A stretch of DNA of 64,000 bases from Symbiodinium natans (lineage: Eukaryota; Sar; Dinophyceae; Suessiales; Symbiodiniaceae). The first letter of the stretch is position 1. Each line of letters opens with the position of its first letter. The notes under the pieces were generated by a model. It was given only the letters and a program-made list of their open reading frames with translations, ran no database searches and was not told the origin of the DNA. The stretch covers positions 669,001-733,000 of the forward strand of contig CAJNDS010001868.1 of assembly GCA_905221605.1 (NCBI GenBank), given 5' to 3'. Shown piece after piece: positions 26,681 to 39,227 of this stretch. Both the position numbers and the translations under genes were made by a program.

Positions 26681-29600
26681 GTGGCTACTCGGAGCCCCTC
26701 CTTGATTCGCTGCGCGACTCCATTGATTAGAACGGGTTTTGAGGCATTAGGCCCTGCCTGGCTCATGCGGCGGTGTTAGCTGAGTTTGCAAAGGGGTTTC
26801 AAGCTGAAGGTAGGGTCACAAGAAGTGAATGAGCCAAGTGAGATTTGAGCTTTAGTTGTCCGCGCAAGAACTTCCTGCACGGCTTGTGGCGAGACGCTTC
26901 CCGAGTTTTGTCTCATGGTTGGGATGTTGCGGCTAGGCCTGCTGAGACTTCACCACCCCCGCGGTCTGCGCGATCCGCAGGCATATGTGCTTGGTCAGTG
27001 TAGCCCAAGTGTTGGGAGAGAAACCGAGGGTGCGAGGGTTGCTTGCTGGCTGCTTGCTCAGGTGTGCGCAGCATGTCGCCGTTTCGGCAGGTGCAAGTCT
27101 TGGTGAGCACATAGCAGAAGAGCCCAGTGTGTGAGAGACCAGGGACAACACAAACAGAGAGAGCGCTCTCCCGCTTTCTCTTTTTTTCGCTCTTCGGCTT
27201 CCCCCATCTCCCGAGGTGCTGCAGCCCGCTCTGTCCAGCAGAGAGAACTTGGTTTCACAGGCCGAAGCTTTAGGGATCTTGCAAGACCTCAAAGAAGGGT
27301 GTAGGGATGTTGGGGCCCAGAGATGAAGCCGCCTTTGTCAGATGTAATAAAAGTGAGGGTGAGGGGACACTGTACAAGACCCTAGAGTCGAGCCCGGACT
27401 GGCCATTGGCATCCCAAGGACTCCTAAGTTATTCTCAAAAGCCAAGCTCACGTCCTCCAGGATGAGGGATCGGTGGAGCAGAAGGGTGCTCCAGAGGCGA
27501 GCTTTGGGTGTGCGGGTTTTCGCAAGCACTTCAAGTTTCTGACAAGCGTTCTTTGAGCCCCAAACAAGTCGTGCCAAATGCACGTTCCTGCAACATAGCA
27601 CTGCAAGCCACAGATGCATGGGTTCTTAGGGGACACGCTCTCAATGGTGCTTCTCTGCCTTGGGTTGAAGAGAGGAGTATAATAGCGTCGGTACTGCACA
27701 AATTGTCAAAAGGCCCATGCACCACTCTATGCATCCCGAGCACATCAGCCGACAGGCTCTAACCCGGCGCCGGCACGGATCCCTGCGAGATCTCCGGGAG
27801 GAGGATGCGGCTCTTCATTATTTGGAGCACTGTGATCTGGTGTGATCTTTGAAGTGTTCACAGAGTACTGTATCAGCCTAGCATGCGGACTGCAAAGGAA
27901 CATGTAGGACGGACCGTGCAGGTCCAGGTCGGATGCTCCAAGAGGGCAATGTTAGTCATGCCTCTTTAGGAATAAGAGTCACGGCACATTCAAGCGACCA
28001 GACGCAGCGCCAACGATATTGAACTTCATTGACTTGCGCTTCAAGTTGAGCTAGCCATGCCCATTCCTGGCCGCGTCTTCTTGCCGCCTCGGGCACCATA
28101 TTTCAGGTTGGGGGTTCGGTGCAAAGATGATACTTGTCGGCCCAATCCAACAACTCTTGCTGTAACGGGGGAGGGGCTTACAAGCTCCAGGAGCGACCTC
28201 GCCGCCGGTCGGCGCAGCTTAGCGACAGACAAGTCCTCCAGGAGGCGCGCGCGCTCGGCGGCCAGGGTTTATGGTCGTGGTAGCCCTGCCCCCACGACGT
28301 AGTTTCTTTTTGCCTTCTCAAACCTTTACCCCCAAAACAGGGAGCAGATGGTCTGACTGTGGCAAGCAGCTGCTGGCTCTGCTATTGGGGCCTCCATCCG
28401 TGCAGGCAGCTCCCAGGCGGAAGTCCATGCACCTCGGGGATCGTCCGGAGGCAGGATTTTCCTCGAGCAGCAACAGAAGAAGCTCAAGCTTCAAGCCATG
28501 AAGCATGCTTTCACTTAAGCTTTCGAATGCAAGTTCAACGAAGCAGGGCCGGCCCAGCACAAAATCGCCCCCTAACTTTTTCGTAGACAGCCCTCGGCAT
28601 TCGAAAGCGCCTCCGAAGCAGGGGCATTGAGATTTCCGTGTTGCCTGGGAGAATTTTGTTCTTAGGGCGTTTCTTTGTTTGTTTGCTTGCAACCCAATCC
28701 CCAGCACCCTCAAACCTGGAGATCCCAAACACCACATCCAGCTCTGAGCCGGCATAAGCCCGGTTCTTTCCTGATGCCTGAACCCAGAAAGGCTCTAGAA
28801 AGAATTGCAGCCCGAACATGCAGAGACGCAGAGGCTCTCACCTGCAGCAGTCGAAGTGAAGGCCGGCGAACAGAGCAGCCAGTGCTACACTGTAGAATCT
28901 GTAGAACCACGCGTGGCTCATGCGGATATTTGTCTTGACAGGAATCCAGAGTATCCGGATCATGTTCTGGGGCATGTTCTGGGGCAGGTTTGGACTGTCT
29001 GCGAGCATGTCTCCCTCAGTCCCGAGCCACTGTTGAGTCCACCTGCGAGGCGCCGCATCCATCGCTAGAGCCTTGGAGGGTCGCTTTCTACAAAGACTCT
29101 CACCCCATGAGACCCCTGAAAGTCTGTCATATGGAGCCCTATTGGGGACGAACCTCATGGGAGTGAGCGCATAGCGTCTGCAAGAGCTCTCAACGTTCTA
29201 CTTGGAGTTGAATTCCCACACTGCACCACCAGGTTCAGGAGAAGATCTCCCTTTGGGAAACCATGTCCGGAGGTTCCGGTCGACATGCAAAGGCGCTTTT
29301 GGGGATTCGGGGTCTTGCCGCTGTCAGGGGAAAGCTGAGGGTGTTCATAGGCTTGGGCATGCCGGGTACGGATCATGGATCCTTTGCCAGATGTCCACTT
29401 CGACCACCGGCAGCCGTGCGGGGACCTGAGTCCTCTTCTCAAGTTCAAGAGTCAGAGCCCCCCAAGGCCAAATCCCTCAGCTCGACTGAAGCTCAAAATA
29501 CTCCTTTAAAGGAAGTAAGCCCAAAAGCTTGATGTGCTGAAGCCCTACGCCCTAGGCCAGAGATTTCTACATAAGCTCTGGACCTTCAACCCCTGAGACC

Positions 29601-29729
29601 CTCAGCCCTAGACTCCAAACCACTGCAACCCAAATCTCCTACCGCTAGCTTCCTCCCCTTGGCTCCCGTCAGCAGAAGCTCCAGTATATTAGAGATGCAG
29701 GGTCGAGGCGCTGGCGTTTCCGGCTCCGC

Positions 29730-29999
29730 ATGGCGGGGGAGCCCGGTGGAAAGCGGGTGGGCGGTGTGGGTATTGATACCGTGATGCGGCGCCACCTAGC
29801 CTTCCTGCTCACTGCTCTTCTCTTGACCCGAGCCCGAAGAAATCGACATCAGAGTGCAGTAGTTCCCGTATCTGCAACTCCTGGGTCGCGTGGACGGCCG
29901 AGAGTCCCACAACCAAGCATCCGCCCGGCCGTGAACGACCCCAAGCCTCTGGCTGCTCTACAAGATCGCATGCGAGGTACCGCTGCTTCAGCGACATGA
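29730..29999 (+). CDS. Weak small ORF with hydrophobic N-terminus
   Basis: 89 codons from an ATG; Met19 begins MRRHLAFLLTALLLTRARR, which resembles a short signal or anchor segment. The remainder is basic and proline-rich with no motif. Both other plus frames are open here too (one is cysteine-rich, RCFSDMTRNLRQECLQVCV), so the choice of frame is unsupported. Confidence 0.14.
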   Translation: MAGEPGGKRVGGVGIDTVMRRHLAFLLTALLLTRARRNRHQSAVVPVSATPGSRGRPRVPQPSIRPAVNDPKPLAALQDRMRGTAASAT

Positions 30000-30756
30000 C
30001 GCGCAACCTTCGGCAGGAGTGCTTGCAAGTGTGTGTCAGAAAGGGATGTGCTGTGAAGTACTCAATGGGATCTCCTCTAGGCTTGGTTCCGTTTTGGCCT
30101 TGCCCGTTGCGGCAACCCACATGTCAGATGATGTGTTGAGACACGGCTGTGTAGGTGGGGGCCATGTGGCGCAGGTGACCTCTCGTCGTCTCGTTCTCCT
30201 GGCAGTTTTGATGTTTTGGAAGGGATGGAAGGGCGACCGAGCTTGCACCATCCCCGTCGAAGCGTCTGCCCCACCGTTCCTCTCTAGAGGAGACCACGCA
30301 GATGGCGCGGCTCATGGAGCGGCTTCGCGAGGCGATGGCATGACACGGATCAGTCTCGCAGAGGGTGTTGTGGAATTCAGGGGCCTGTAGCTTTGGGGCT
30401 TGGCATCTTTCGGTTTCGGGCTGCATTTCCCAGCGAAGGATCTCAAGACTTGTAAGAGGCGAAGAGGCAAAGAGGCCTGGAATCGGCCTGCAGAAGGTTT
30501 GGGGCGGGATGAGGGGCGTATGAGGCTTTACGAGAGTCTTGAAGCGATAGGTGCCTGGATACGATGACGTGGGCTCGCCCTTCAGCACTCACAGCAACGA
30601 GCCTGGATCTTAGACTCTTAGACATGGTGCCCTACAGGTTCCCATACATCTCTGTCGCTGCACGTACTTCGTTTGTAGTCTCAGACGACGCTGTGGATCA
30701 CGGCCTGGGGCCTTGATTGTTTGGGTTTGTTGGTTGCCTGTGGGATACATGTGTGT

Positions 30757-31260
30757 GTGTGTGTCCAACCCTGTAGCCAAGGGTTTCAACCGTCGACCTC
30801 ATTTCTTTTGTGCAGGGGGGCAGAGGGGGTGTGGGGGTGGCTCTGCCCATCGAAGCTCCGCCCCACACCCCAGGTAAACGTACCTGCATTGGTCTGTGCT
30901 TGGACTCTGTATAGAGTAGCTGGCAGGGCCCTCACCTTCATTGTTCATGTCCACTTCATTTCGTGTTGTACCATTCCTCTGAGTCTGGTACAGCGAGGCA
31001 GGACCCTACCTCATGTTTGCATCATCTCATCAAGGTTGCACATGCCATTCCTTGTGTCTGGCCTGTCTGGTACAAAATCGTCATTTCACCTTCATGCCCC
31101 AAGACACCCAGGAGATTGCAATGTCAACACCAGTTTGAAACATCAGAGGTATTCAGGAGCATGATGTACTTCAGTGACAGCAGGCTTAGCCTGTCTAAGC
31201 TGATGTGGCTCGCAGATCGGAGGTACCAGTATTGGCTGTCAGGAAGGTTGCTTGAGTGTG
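30757..31260 (+). repeat. ~504-bp direct repeat, copy 1
   Basis: Begins in a short (GT)n, then CCAACCCTGTAGCCAAGGGT, and ends AAGGTTGCTTGAGTGTG. It is collinear with copy 2 at an offset of 1122 bp, with four differences seen by eye. Open frames of 147 codons (30721-31164) and 166 codons (30963-31463) cross it but match nothing I know. Confidence 0.92.
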
Positions 31261-31878
31261 TTCCAGGCAGTGCAGGGCTAGTCCCTACGTCTTTCAGAGT
31301 GCTGCCTGCGGCGGGGTGGCCCGTGCAGTATCCTGCAGATTTCGTCATGACGAAGCAGGGACCCATCCTGCAGACTTGGATGATGCGCAGGGCCGTTGAT
31401 GCTGTTTGCTGTTTGCTGTTTGTTGTACGGTGGTATTCAGGCGCAAATCAGAGGTCTTTATGACTTACCCTCCTGCAGCCATCAGGTGTTGACGGTTTTT
31501 TTCGAGTAGTGTAGATCCCGTCCTTTGTTCTCCAAGCATATCTTGGTCTGGACAAAACTGGAACTCCCAACAGCAGCAGCCGCGTGAGTGGCAGAAAAAA
31601 AAAAAAGAAGTTCTTGCTACGACAGCTGGCAACAGGACGATCAGAACTCAGTGAGCGGGATTCGTTTTTTCCGAAAGGTGCAGACGTCGAGCGTGTGCGT
31701 TTAAAACGCCGTCGTCGGAAGCGGTAGTTTTGGCTTGTCCTGTTGTGCATGTCCCGCGGGTCCGCCTAAGGCGCCGGCAGAGTGGGCCGCATGGGTCCAT
31801 GGCACAGATGTAAAAGGTGCCCAAGGCATCCTAGCGGTGCAATAAAACCTTTAGGCAACTTGGCCTTCTTGGCTTCGT
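31261..31878. other. 618-bp spacer between direct copies
   Basis: Single-copy within the window. Contains A12 at 31595-31606 and no recognisable coding sequence, primer-binding site or polypurine tract. Confidence 0.6.
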
Positions 31879-32375
31879 GTGTGTGTCCAACCCTGTAGCC
31901 AAGGGTTTCAACCGTCGACCTCATTTCTTTTGTGCAGGGGGGCAGAGGGGGTGTGGGGGTGGCTCTGCCCATCGAAGCTCCGCCCCACACCCCAGGTAAA
32001 CGTACCTGCACTGGTCTGTGCCTGGACTCTGTATAGAGTAGCTGGCAGGGCCCTCACCTTCATTGTTCATGTCCACTTCATTTCGTGTTGTACCATTCCT
32101 CTGAGTCTGGTACAGCGAGGCAGGCCCCTACCTCATGTTTGCATCATCTCATCAAGGTTGCACATGCCATTCCTTGTGTCTGGCCTGTCTGGTACAAAAT
32201 CGTCATTTCACCTTCATGCCCCAAGACACCCAGGAGATTGCAATGTCAGCACCAGTTTGAAACATCAGAGGTATTCAGGAGCATGATGTACTTCAGTGAC
32301 AGCAGGCTTAGCCTGTCTAAGCTGATGTGGCTCGCAGATCGGAGGTACCAGTATTGGCTGTCAGGAAGGTTGCTT

Positions 32376-32382
<7 letters not shown>
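31879..32382 (+). repeat. ~504-bp direct repeat, copy 2
   Basis: Nearly identical to copy 1. Its right edge falls where copy 1 continues with TTCCAGGCAG, but here it runs directly into a long (TG)n tract and then the assembly gap. Confidence 0.92.
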
Positions 32383-32428
<46 letters not shown>

Positions 32429-32453
32429 TGTGTGTGTTTGTGTGTGTGTGTGT
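32377..32453 (+). repeat. (TG)n microsatellite
   Basis: Near-pure TG dinucleotides with two TTTG interruptions, directly abutting repeat copy 2. Confidence 0.97.
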
Positions 32454-32502
32454 TGCTTTTGTAATCATGTGCGTTCTGTCCAAGATCCGAAGCCCAGAAT
32501 TC

Positions 32503-32602
32503 NNNNNNNNNNNNNNNNNNNNNNNNNNNNNNNNNNNNNNNNNNNNNNNNNNNNNNNNNNNNNNNNNNNNNNNNNNNNNNNNNNNNNNNNNNNNNNNNNN
32601 NN
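32503..32602. other. Assembly gap, 100 N
   Basis: Exactly 100 N, a typical placeholder of unknown true length. TG repeats lie on its left and CA repeats (the complement) on its right, so the join may bridge an inverted or unresolved repeat. Confidence 1.
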
Positions 32603-33015
<413 letters not shown>

Positions 33016-33330
33016 CTGCGTGTCTGTCTGCGTGTCTGTCTGCGTGTCTGTCTGCGTGTCTGTCTGCGTGTCTGTCTGCGTGTCTGTCTGCGTGTCTGTC
33101 TGGGTGTCTGTCTGGATGTCTGTCTGGGTGTCTGTCTGTGTGTCTGTCTGTCTGTCTGTCTGTCTGTCAGACAGACACGCAGACAGACACGCAGACAGAC
33201 ACGCAGACAGACACGCAGACAGACACGCAGACAGACACGCAGACAGACACGCAGACAGACACGCAGACAGACACGCAGACAGACACGCAGACAGACACGC
33301 AGACAGACACGCAGACAGACACGCAGAGAG
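33016..33330. repeat. Inverted 12-bp arrays forming a fold-back
   Basis: Left arm: about a dozen TGCGTGTCTGTC units. Right arm: about a dozen CAGACAGACACG units, their reverse complement. The turn is at 33169 inside TGTCTGTCAGACAGACA. A second, smaller turn lies at 33016 (GACAGACACTGCGTGTCTGTC). Confidence 0.93.
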
Positions 33331-33826
33331 ACACGCAGAGAGACACGCAGAGAGACACGCAGAGACACACGCAGAGACACACGCAGACAGAGAGACACGC
33401 AGACACGCCGAGACACGCAGACAGACACAGACACAGAGACACAGAGACACGCAGAGACACGCAGAGACACGCAGAGACACGCAGAGACACGCAGAGACAC
33501 GCAGAGACACGCAGAGACACACAGAGAGACACGCAGACAGAGACACGACAGAGAGACACGCAGAGACACGCAGAGCGCAGAGACACGCAGAGACACGCAG
33601 AGACACGCAGAGACACGCACGCAGAGACACGCAGAGACACGCAGAGACACGCAGAGACACGCAGAGACACGCAGAGACACGCAGAGACACGCATAGACAC
33701 GCAGAGACACGCAGAGACACGCAGAGACACGCAGAGACACGCAGAGACACGCAGAGACACGCAGAGACACGCAGAGACACGCAGAGACACACAGAGACAC
33801 ACAGAGACACACACACACACACACAC
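33331..33826 (+). repeat. 10-bp CAGAGACACG minisatellite
   Basis: First CAGAGAGACACG 12-mers, then roughly 40 CAGAGACACG decamers with a few variants, ending in (CA)n. Confidence 0.95.
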
Positions 33827-36800
33827 AAAAGCGACGAATCCGATCCTGCACCTGTCTTCCATCTGAGGATGAGCAGTCCTGGAGAGGAGCCGCGCAAAAT
33901 AGACCTTCGGGTTTCATTCGTTGGGTTCCCTAAGTCCCACCACTTCAACTGAAGTTGAAGATGCTTACTGCAGCACTTTCTCCCCCATCCTTTAGGAGTT
34001 CGTCGAGTTCAGGCGGGCAGAGCCTCACGTTCCCAAAAAGCCTTAGACTTCACTCTGCAAAAAGCCTCCGACTATGTGCGGAGAGGATATGACCGACTCT
34101 CCCGAAACGCAGAAGATCAAGGCAGAGCTGGTGGACATGTCCGCTCCTCAAGCTCCGTCCCTGGCAGCAAAAACGGAACGGCTGTTGCTGTGGGCTGAAA
34201 AGGAGGTAAGTTTCCCGAGCTGTGCCAACATAGCTGTATTTTCCTGGTGCGGCAGACCCGAATCCTGGCCCCGAAGCGTGGCGCGGAGCGAGATCCCAAG
34301 ATCCTGAGCCCTTTTGCCAGGAACCGGCACTTGAAGCTCACCAAGAAGCTCTACAGAGCCCCTTGTGTTGCAGAGAGAGTGGCAGTGTCCTTGGTGAGGC
34401 CCTAGGAGGCAGAGGAGGCAGAGCGCCACGCAGGAGCCAGGAGCCTCAAAGCGGCTTCGCCTCAATGGAATCTGCGCTTGAGACCCAGGCCATGGACGGC
34501 CTTCTGCGGCACTCTCTAGACCCAGGCTGAAGTGGGGACCGAAAGCTGAAATGAGTTGAACGTTTTTAGGCCCATGTGGCATAAGCTTTGAGCTGGTGGC
34601 ACGGAGTTCTTCGCATTGCATGCCGAGCAAAGCACATGTACGACTTGAACCCCTGGTCAGTTTTCGCTCAAGAGAGCCAAGCAGGTCGGTGCCAGCCTTA
34701 GCGGAGTGAGGACAGAGGCATATGAGCTACTTGAAGGATCAGCTTGAATGCACGTCATGGGCAGTGGAGATCCACAGATCGATCTGACCTCCCTCTTTCT
34801 TCCAAGAGAGATCGCTCGTCGTTCTGTAGCCCAAGAAGGGGGTTCTCCCTACATGCAGCCGATGTGAGGTGCGCCTCGACATCGAGCACCTCTTCCCCTG
34901 CCAGTTTGGGGCCCGAGGTGTTGGTGTTTGGCGCTTAGGGTTTGGGTTTCAGATGGTTCAGGTCTGTCAATGTGACAGGTCCGATGGGACAAAGCCCGCA
35001 AAGAACAAAAGGCGACTGTACCCTCGCTGATGCCTAGGTTATTGAAAGAACCTTTATATCCAGAACCCCTTCTTCAACAAATTCCGAATGCGATGCTTTC
35101 GGACTTTTGTCTTTAGGTTTTGGGGTTTGCATTTACACTATTGGGTCCTCCAAAGTTGGCAGCGTCTGCGCTGCTTCTATTCTGTGCCGCTTGTGTGCTT
35201 GTAGCGGCTGCAGTCAGAAACCGGGATTCAGCGACAGAAGCTTTGCTTGAGAACCCCCAGCCCGCCTTTTGCCGATCTTGTCACGGGTTTTGCATCTTCA
35301 GCGCAAGACTGTCCGGTCGAAGTCACGCTACCGACTTTGGCCGGACTCTATCGCTACATGTTGTGCTTCTCTGACGGGACAATAGGCACAAACAGGCGCT
35401 CGCATGTGAGAGGCAGGGTAGGCACTCAGGGTCCGGTTGTTTCGAGGTCCACGGGCAAGTGCGGCTGCGGGTCTCGGCCCCAGTTCCCCTGACATCTTCG
35501 GAAGTGCCACCGGTTTACTCTGGTTTGCAACGTCTGCAGTCTACACCCCAGTCTGGATCTCGCATTGAACAAGCTGCTTGCCAGTGGAGACAGCGAGAGC
35601 GAGAGCGGAGCGAGATAGAACACGTGTGGCAAGGCGTGGCATGCTCGGCGAAGTGCAGCACACCTTCCCCAAGTAGTGTTCACACTCTTCTGGTCAACAT
35701 GGCACTGCAAGCGGACCCTCGGTGAAGTCATGTCAACGCCCATGGATGATGATCATAGAATGATAGATGTAGCACGGCCTTTGGCAGATCAGATGCAAGG
35801 TCCCAGGAGGCCGTCGGACAAGGCGTGGACACTTCTTCGGCATTCCTTTGCTGTCCCACGGCTTTGGAAGCGAGCCCCATACCCTCGCAACACAGGGGTT
35901 TCCGATCCATCAAGGCCAATCAGGTATTCCCGGTCTTGCAGTGAGAGTGCAAGCCCGATGATCCCCACCACCTTTGTGTTTGAAAAGCCCTGCTTTAGTC
36001 ACAAAAATGCGAGGTCTCTGAAGAGGACACCACAGCGTGCCACAGCGAAGTGGACTCCTCCAGGCATGGGCTGCCATGGCACGACGCCCCCCCAAGAAAA
36101 GTTTGCGTGAGATCCCCAGATCCTCGGATCGCCGTTGTGGCTGCAAAAGGGTGAAGAAGATACGGCTCGAGGCAGTGAGCCGTGTCAAGGATTTGAAGCT
36201 CACGCATGCGATTGTTTTGTGAATATTGTTCGCTGTTAGTTCTAATCACACCAGGATGCTATTACCTAAGCCCCGAAGCCCCAAAGCCTCCAATGGCCAG
36301 GAACTCCCACAGCTCTGGAGACTCAGAAGGGCGTCCGAGCCAGCCGAGCCAAGTGAAGGAGTGGGGTTGGGCCGCGTGGGTGTCTGGGAGTAGGCACCTG
36401 TCAGAAGTGCCGAACTGCGTGTTGTGAATCACCCACATCGCTTTTCTTCGCTTTTGGAGCTCTACATGGCTTGAGGCCGCTTGCCTCAAACCGGGCTCCA
36501 CGTCTGCGAGACTTGCGCCTGCGCCCCCCCAAACGACGGGTGTGAATCCCCCTGCGACCTGCCCCTCAAGCCTAAGTCTTTCAAGCCAAAGCAGGACTCG
36601 CCCCGCTTCGCGGTGCCGAACTGGATGCGGCCCGAGCTCCGATGCTCAGATGGTGAGAGGAAGAAGGATGAGGCGCCCAGATGCTTGAAAAGTTTCGTGA
36701 AGTTCGAAGTTCGCAGCTTCACGTGGGAGTAGACCTCCACGCTTTGGCATCTCAGAGCTGCCTTCAAGAGCCCCCCCGTCCCAGATTCCGGCAGCGTTGC

Positions 36801-38495
36801 TCACGGGATGCAAAGGCTGCAAGGCTTCTTCTTCATGGTGTCACCCGCAGAAGGTTTGAAAGCCCAAAAAGCTAGGTGCTTAAACTTTTGCCCTGCACCG
36901 CCCTACAGCTTGAACAGTGTGCCAGGAGGCTCCCACCTCAGAGCTCGGAGGCCGAAAAGATTGTGGTTTCCAAGTCTTGATGCCTCGTTGTCGGCTTGCT
37001 CAGTGTAGAGGTAGCCGAGAAAGCTGCATAAAGCCTGCAGCACTGGACTATGAAACCTTCAGCGCGTCTCTGGTTCGGAACTTGCTCCAGTGTCCATCAA
37101 CTAAGCCCGAACGATAGTGAAAAGCAGCCCTGAACTTCCCCCCACCTTGCAACCCGAAATCCGAAATCCCCTTGAAGCGCTCCAAACCCCTCCCCAAGCC
37201 CTAGAAGCTGATGTCAGCACCGTGACAGGGCCGGAGCAGGTCGGCAACGCAGGTGACATCGACGAGGCGCCATGTTGGGATAACAGGGACATGTTTAGGG
37301 TTCGGGAAGTCTCGGGAGTTAGGTTGCAGCGGGATTTCGATGGCCCTCCGGGTCGTAAAGAGGATGCCAATTGAATCATTCCTGCTGGTATGTTGCCGAA
37401 TGTCTTGTGTTGAGTGCCTGGTGCTGCCGGCAGGAGACTGCGACGAATACCTCGTCCAGCAGCCGTGTCCTTGGAGAACTACCATGCTAACTTGCACGAA
37501 CGCTAGCTTGCGCTCACACTGTGGACCCTTTTCCTGAGAATCGATGAACTGACTAAATTCCCCTTTCAGAACGATTGAGAAACCGCACTCCAGAAACCAA
37601 GCAGGAAAGATCCGGATTCAGAGACTATTCCCCAAGGTTTCATGCAGACTCTCATAAATTTATGTCCTTCAGCCAAGCCGTCCCGATCATCTCACAATAA
37701 TACCCCAAACGCCGACCCTTTCACAAACTGATCCTGAATCAGCAATGTTCAGTGCGCTGCCGAATACTACGGGGGCAAATAAGGGCACGGAAGATTCACG
37801 AATTTAGTGCCTCCCCATGGCTGGCACACTTGCAGGGTTCTCACACGCGAGTTTTTTCCAAGCATGTTCCGAAGCAGTGCAACCTTTGCATTGCGTGTTT
37901 CGAGAAGCTCAGATGACATTAGCGAGTCCTTCGACAATGTGGCTCCCCTACCCGGACAAGAGGCGTCAAGAGACAAAGTGTTCACGCATTGTGGTTGGAG
38001 CTTGTGGATGTGGACGTTGGTGTGGTGGGTCCGCTGAATGACGCTGTTGGGCATCCTACGCAAGATCGACACTCAAGACTCCAATCCCGAAGCTACGGGT
38101 AACTGAGTAGCTAGCAGTCATGACTGAGCACCGCACTGCCCCAGTGCCTGCCTCCAAAGCTTTTCCACGCAGGGGATGCCACGCCACGAGACGATCCTGT
38201 ACCACCTTGAGCAGCAAGAACTGCACAGGCACGGTGGTAAGTAAGTCCCATTGAGGTGTTGAGGATCCTATAACAATCACAGCCTGGCCCATCTGTTCAA
38301 ATTGCTTGGCAAACAGTGTCGGACGTGCCACTGAAAAGTCGGTGGCGAAAAAAACAAGTTACTTGAAGCTAGGTCAGAGACTTATTGAAACACTGGAACT
38401 TTCGAATTTAGAATGCCGCGTACTGTAGCATGTGCTACATCGAACGTCGCTGAATTTTCCGAGACTGGCAAGCCTGACTTTGGGTGGAGGTGCTT
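33827..38495. other. No confident gene
   Basis: Contains the tentative 34.07-kb model. The rest shows only short frames; one at 35120-35374 has a hydrophobic stretch (LAASALLLFCAACVLVAAAV) without other support. Confidence 0.45.
34074..34393 (+). CDS. Possible two-exon start of an unknown protein
   Basis: ATG 34074 opens 44 codons (ending AKTERLLLWAEKE) up to a textbook donor, GAG|GTAAGT at 34206. An acceptor GGCAG at 34255 resumes in phase with TRILAPKRGAERDPK and FARNRHLKLTKKLYRAP, reaching another good donor, TTG|GTGAGG at 34394. A third possible in-phase exon starts at 34441 after CCAG. The implied introns of about 50 bp are shorter than usual for dinoflagellates and other frames are also open here, so this stays tentative. 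No domain recognised. Confidence 0.25.
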
Positions 38496-39227
38496 GTTCA
38501 ACAGCAAGAGAAAGCTCCCATAGTAGGCTTAGTGCCTGAGACGCATGCTGAGCTAGGTGTGGGTGTCGAGCTAGTAGGCCGCTGCGACAGTCTCAGGCAA
38601 GTCACGCTCATTGTTCCAGAGGGCATGGATGCCACGCGAAGGGCCCGGGGCTGAGGTGAAGGTCCCTGTAGGTGACAGGCGCAAGCGCAAGCGCTTTCCG
38701 TCACTTTTCCTTGTCCACTGTATTCGGATGCAAATTGAGTGGCAGCTGCCGTTGACGACATCCCTGCCTCCAGATCGCTAATCCTGCTTCTGAACGTTGT
38801 GCCACTCCCCCTTCTACGAGGATATGAACTCTGCCGGCTACAATCTGTATTGAAGAGCACGCGGCTTACATGAGTGTGAAGCCTGCAGCTGGTGCTCAGG
38901 TGAATTTCATCTACGAGGACTCACTAGCTCAGGCTACTTAGAGACTAATTAGGCCGATTTGCAATGGTCTCTGTTGCAAATCGACCCGTGGACCGTGGAT
39001 AGCACACGAACACGAATGTACAGATATGGTGTGCACGTTGTGCGAAGGGTTCAGAAGTCAGAAATCCCACGCCCAAGCCCTGCGTCTCGCGGCGCAGAGC
39101 ATCGTTGCAGGACCAGGAAATGACAGTCGCTATTCCTGAGGGCTACGACATTGGACAGCAGGCTCGCAAAGTTAAAGTTGCAGATCACTCGGAAGCGCAC
39201 AAAGAGTGGAAGACGACCATCTGCTGA
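38496..39227 (+). pseudogene. Broken region with VPEG-motif protein blocks
   Basis: Two short frames resemble the repeated V-x-V-P-E-G-x-x-x-G strand unit found in several protist and plant proteins. Block 1 (38496-38657) reads LRQVTLIVPEGMDATRR and ends at TGA; shifting one base immediately gives GAEVKVPVGDRRKRKRF, as if one base had been gained or lost, or a tiny intron lies there. Block 2 (ATG 39120 to TGA 39227) reads MTVAIPEGYDIGQQARKVKV. A further frame at 39542-39745 contains SQVTVQVPTRKRPPLERN. I cannot name a function. It could be a decayed gene, a gene with small exons, or chance in open high-GC sequence. Confidence 0.27.

Larger units (their letters stand above)
25029..30756. other. 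Mostly featureless, weak exon candidates only
   Basis: Apart from the low-confidence candidates listed separately at 26.1-26.7 and 29.7 kb, only short open frames are seen. No further RCC1-type blades were found downstream of the 24.7-kb exon. Confidence 0.45.

Noticed and set aside
30757-32382. Complete LTR retrotransposon
   Set aside because: The ends lack TG...CA, the spacer is only 618 bp, and no primer-binding site, polypurine tract or polymerase motifs are visible.
33331-33800. CRISPR-like regular array
   Set aside because: Ten-base units without unique spacers, in a eukaryotic context: a minisatellite.
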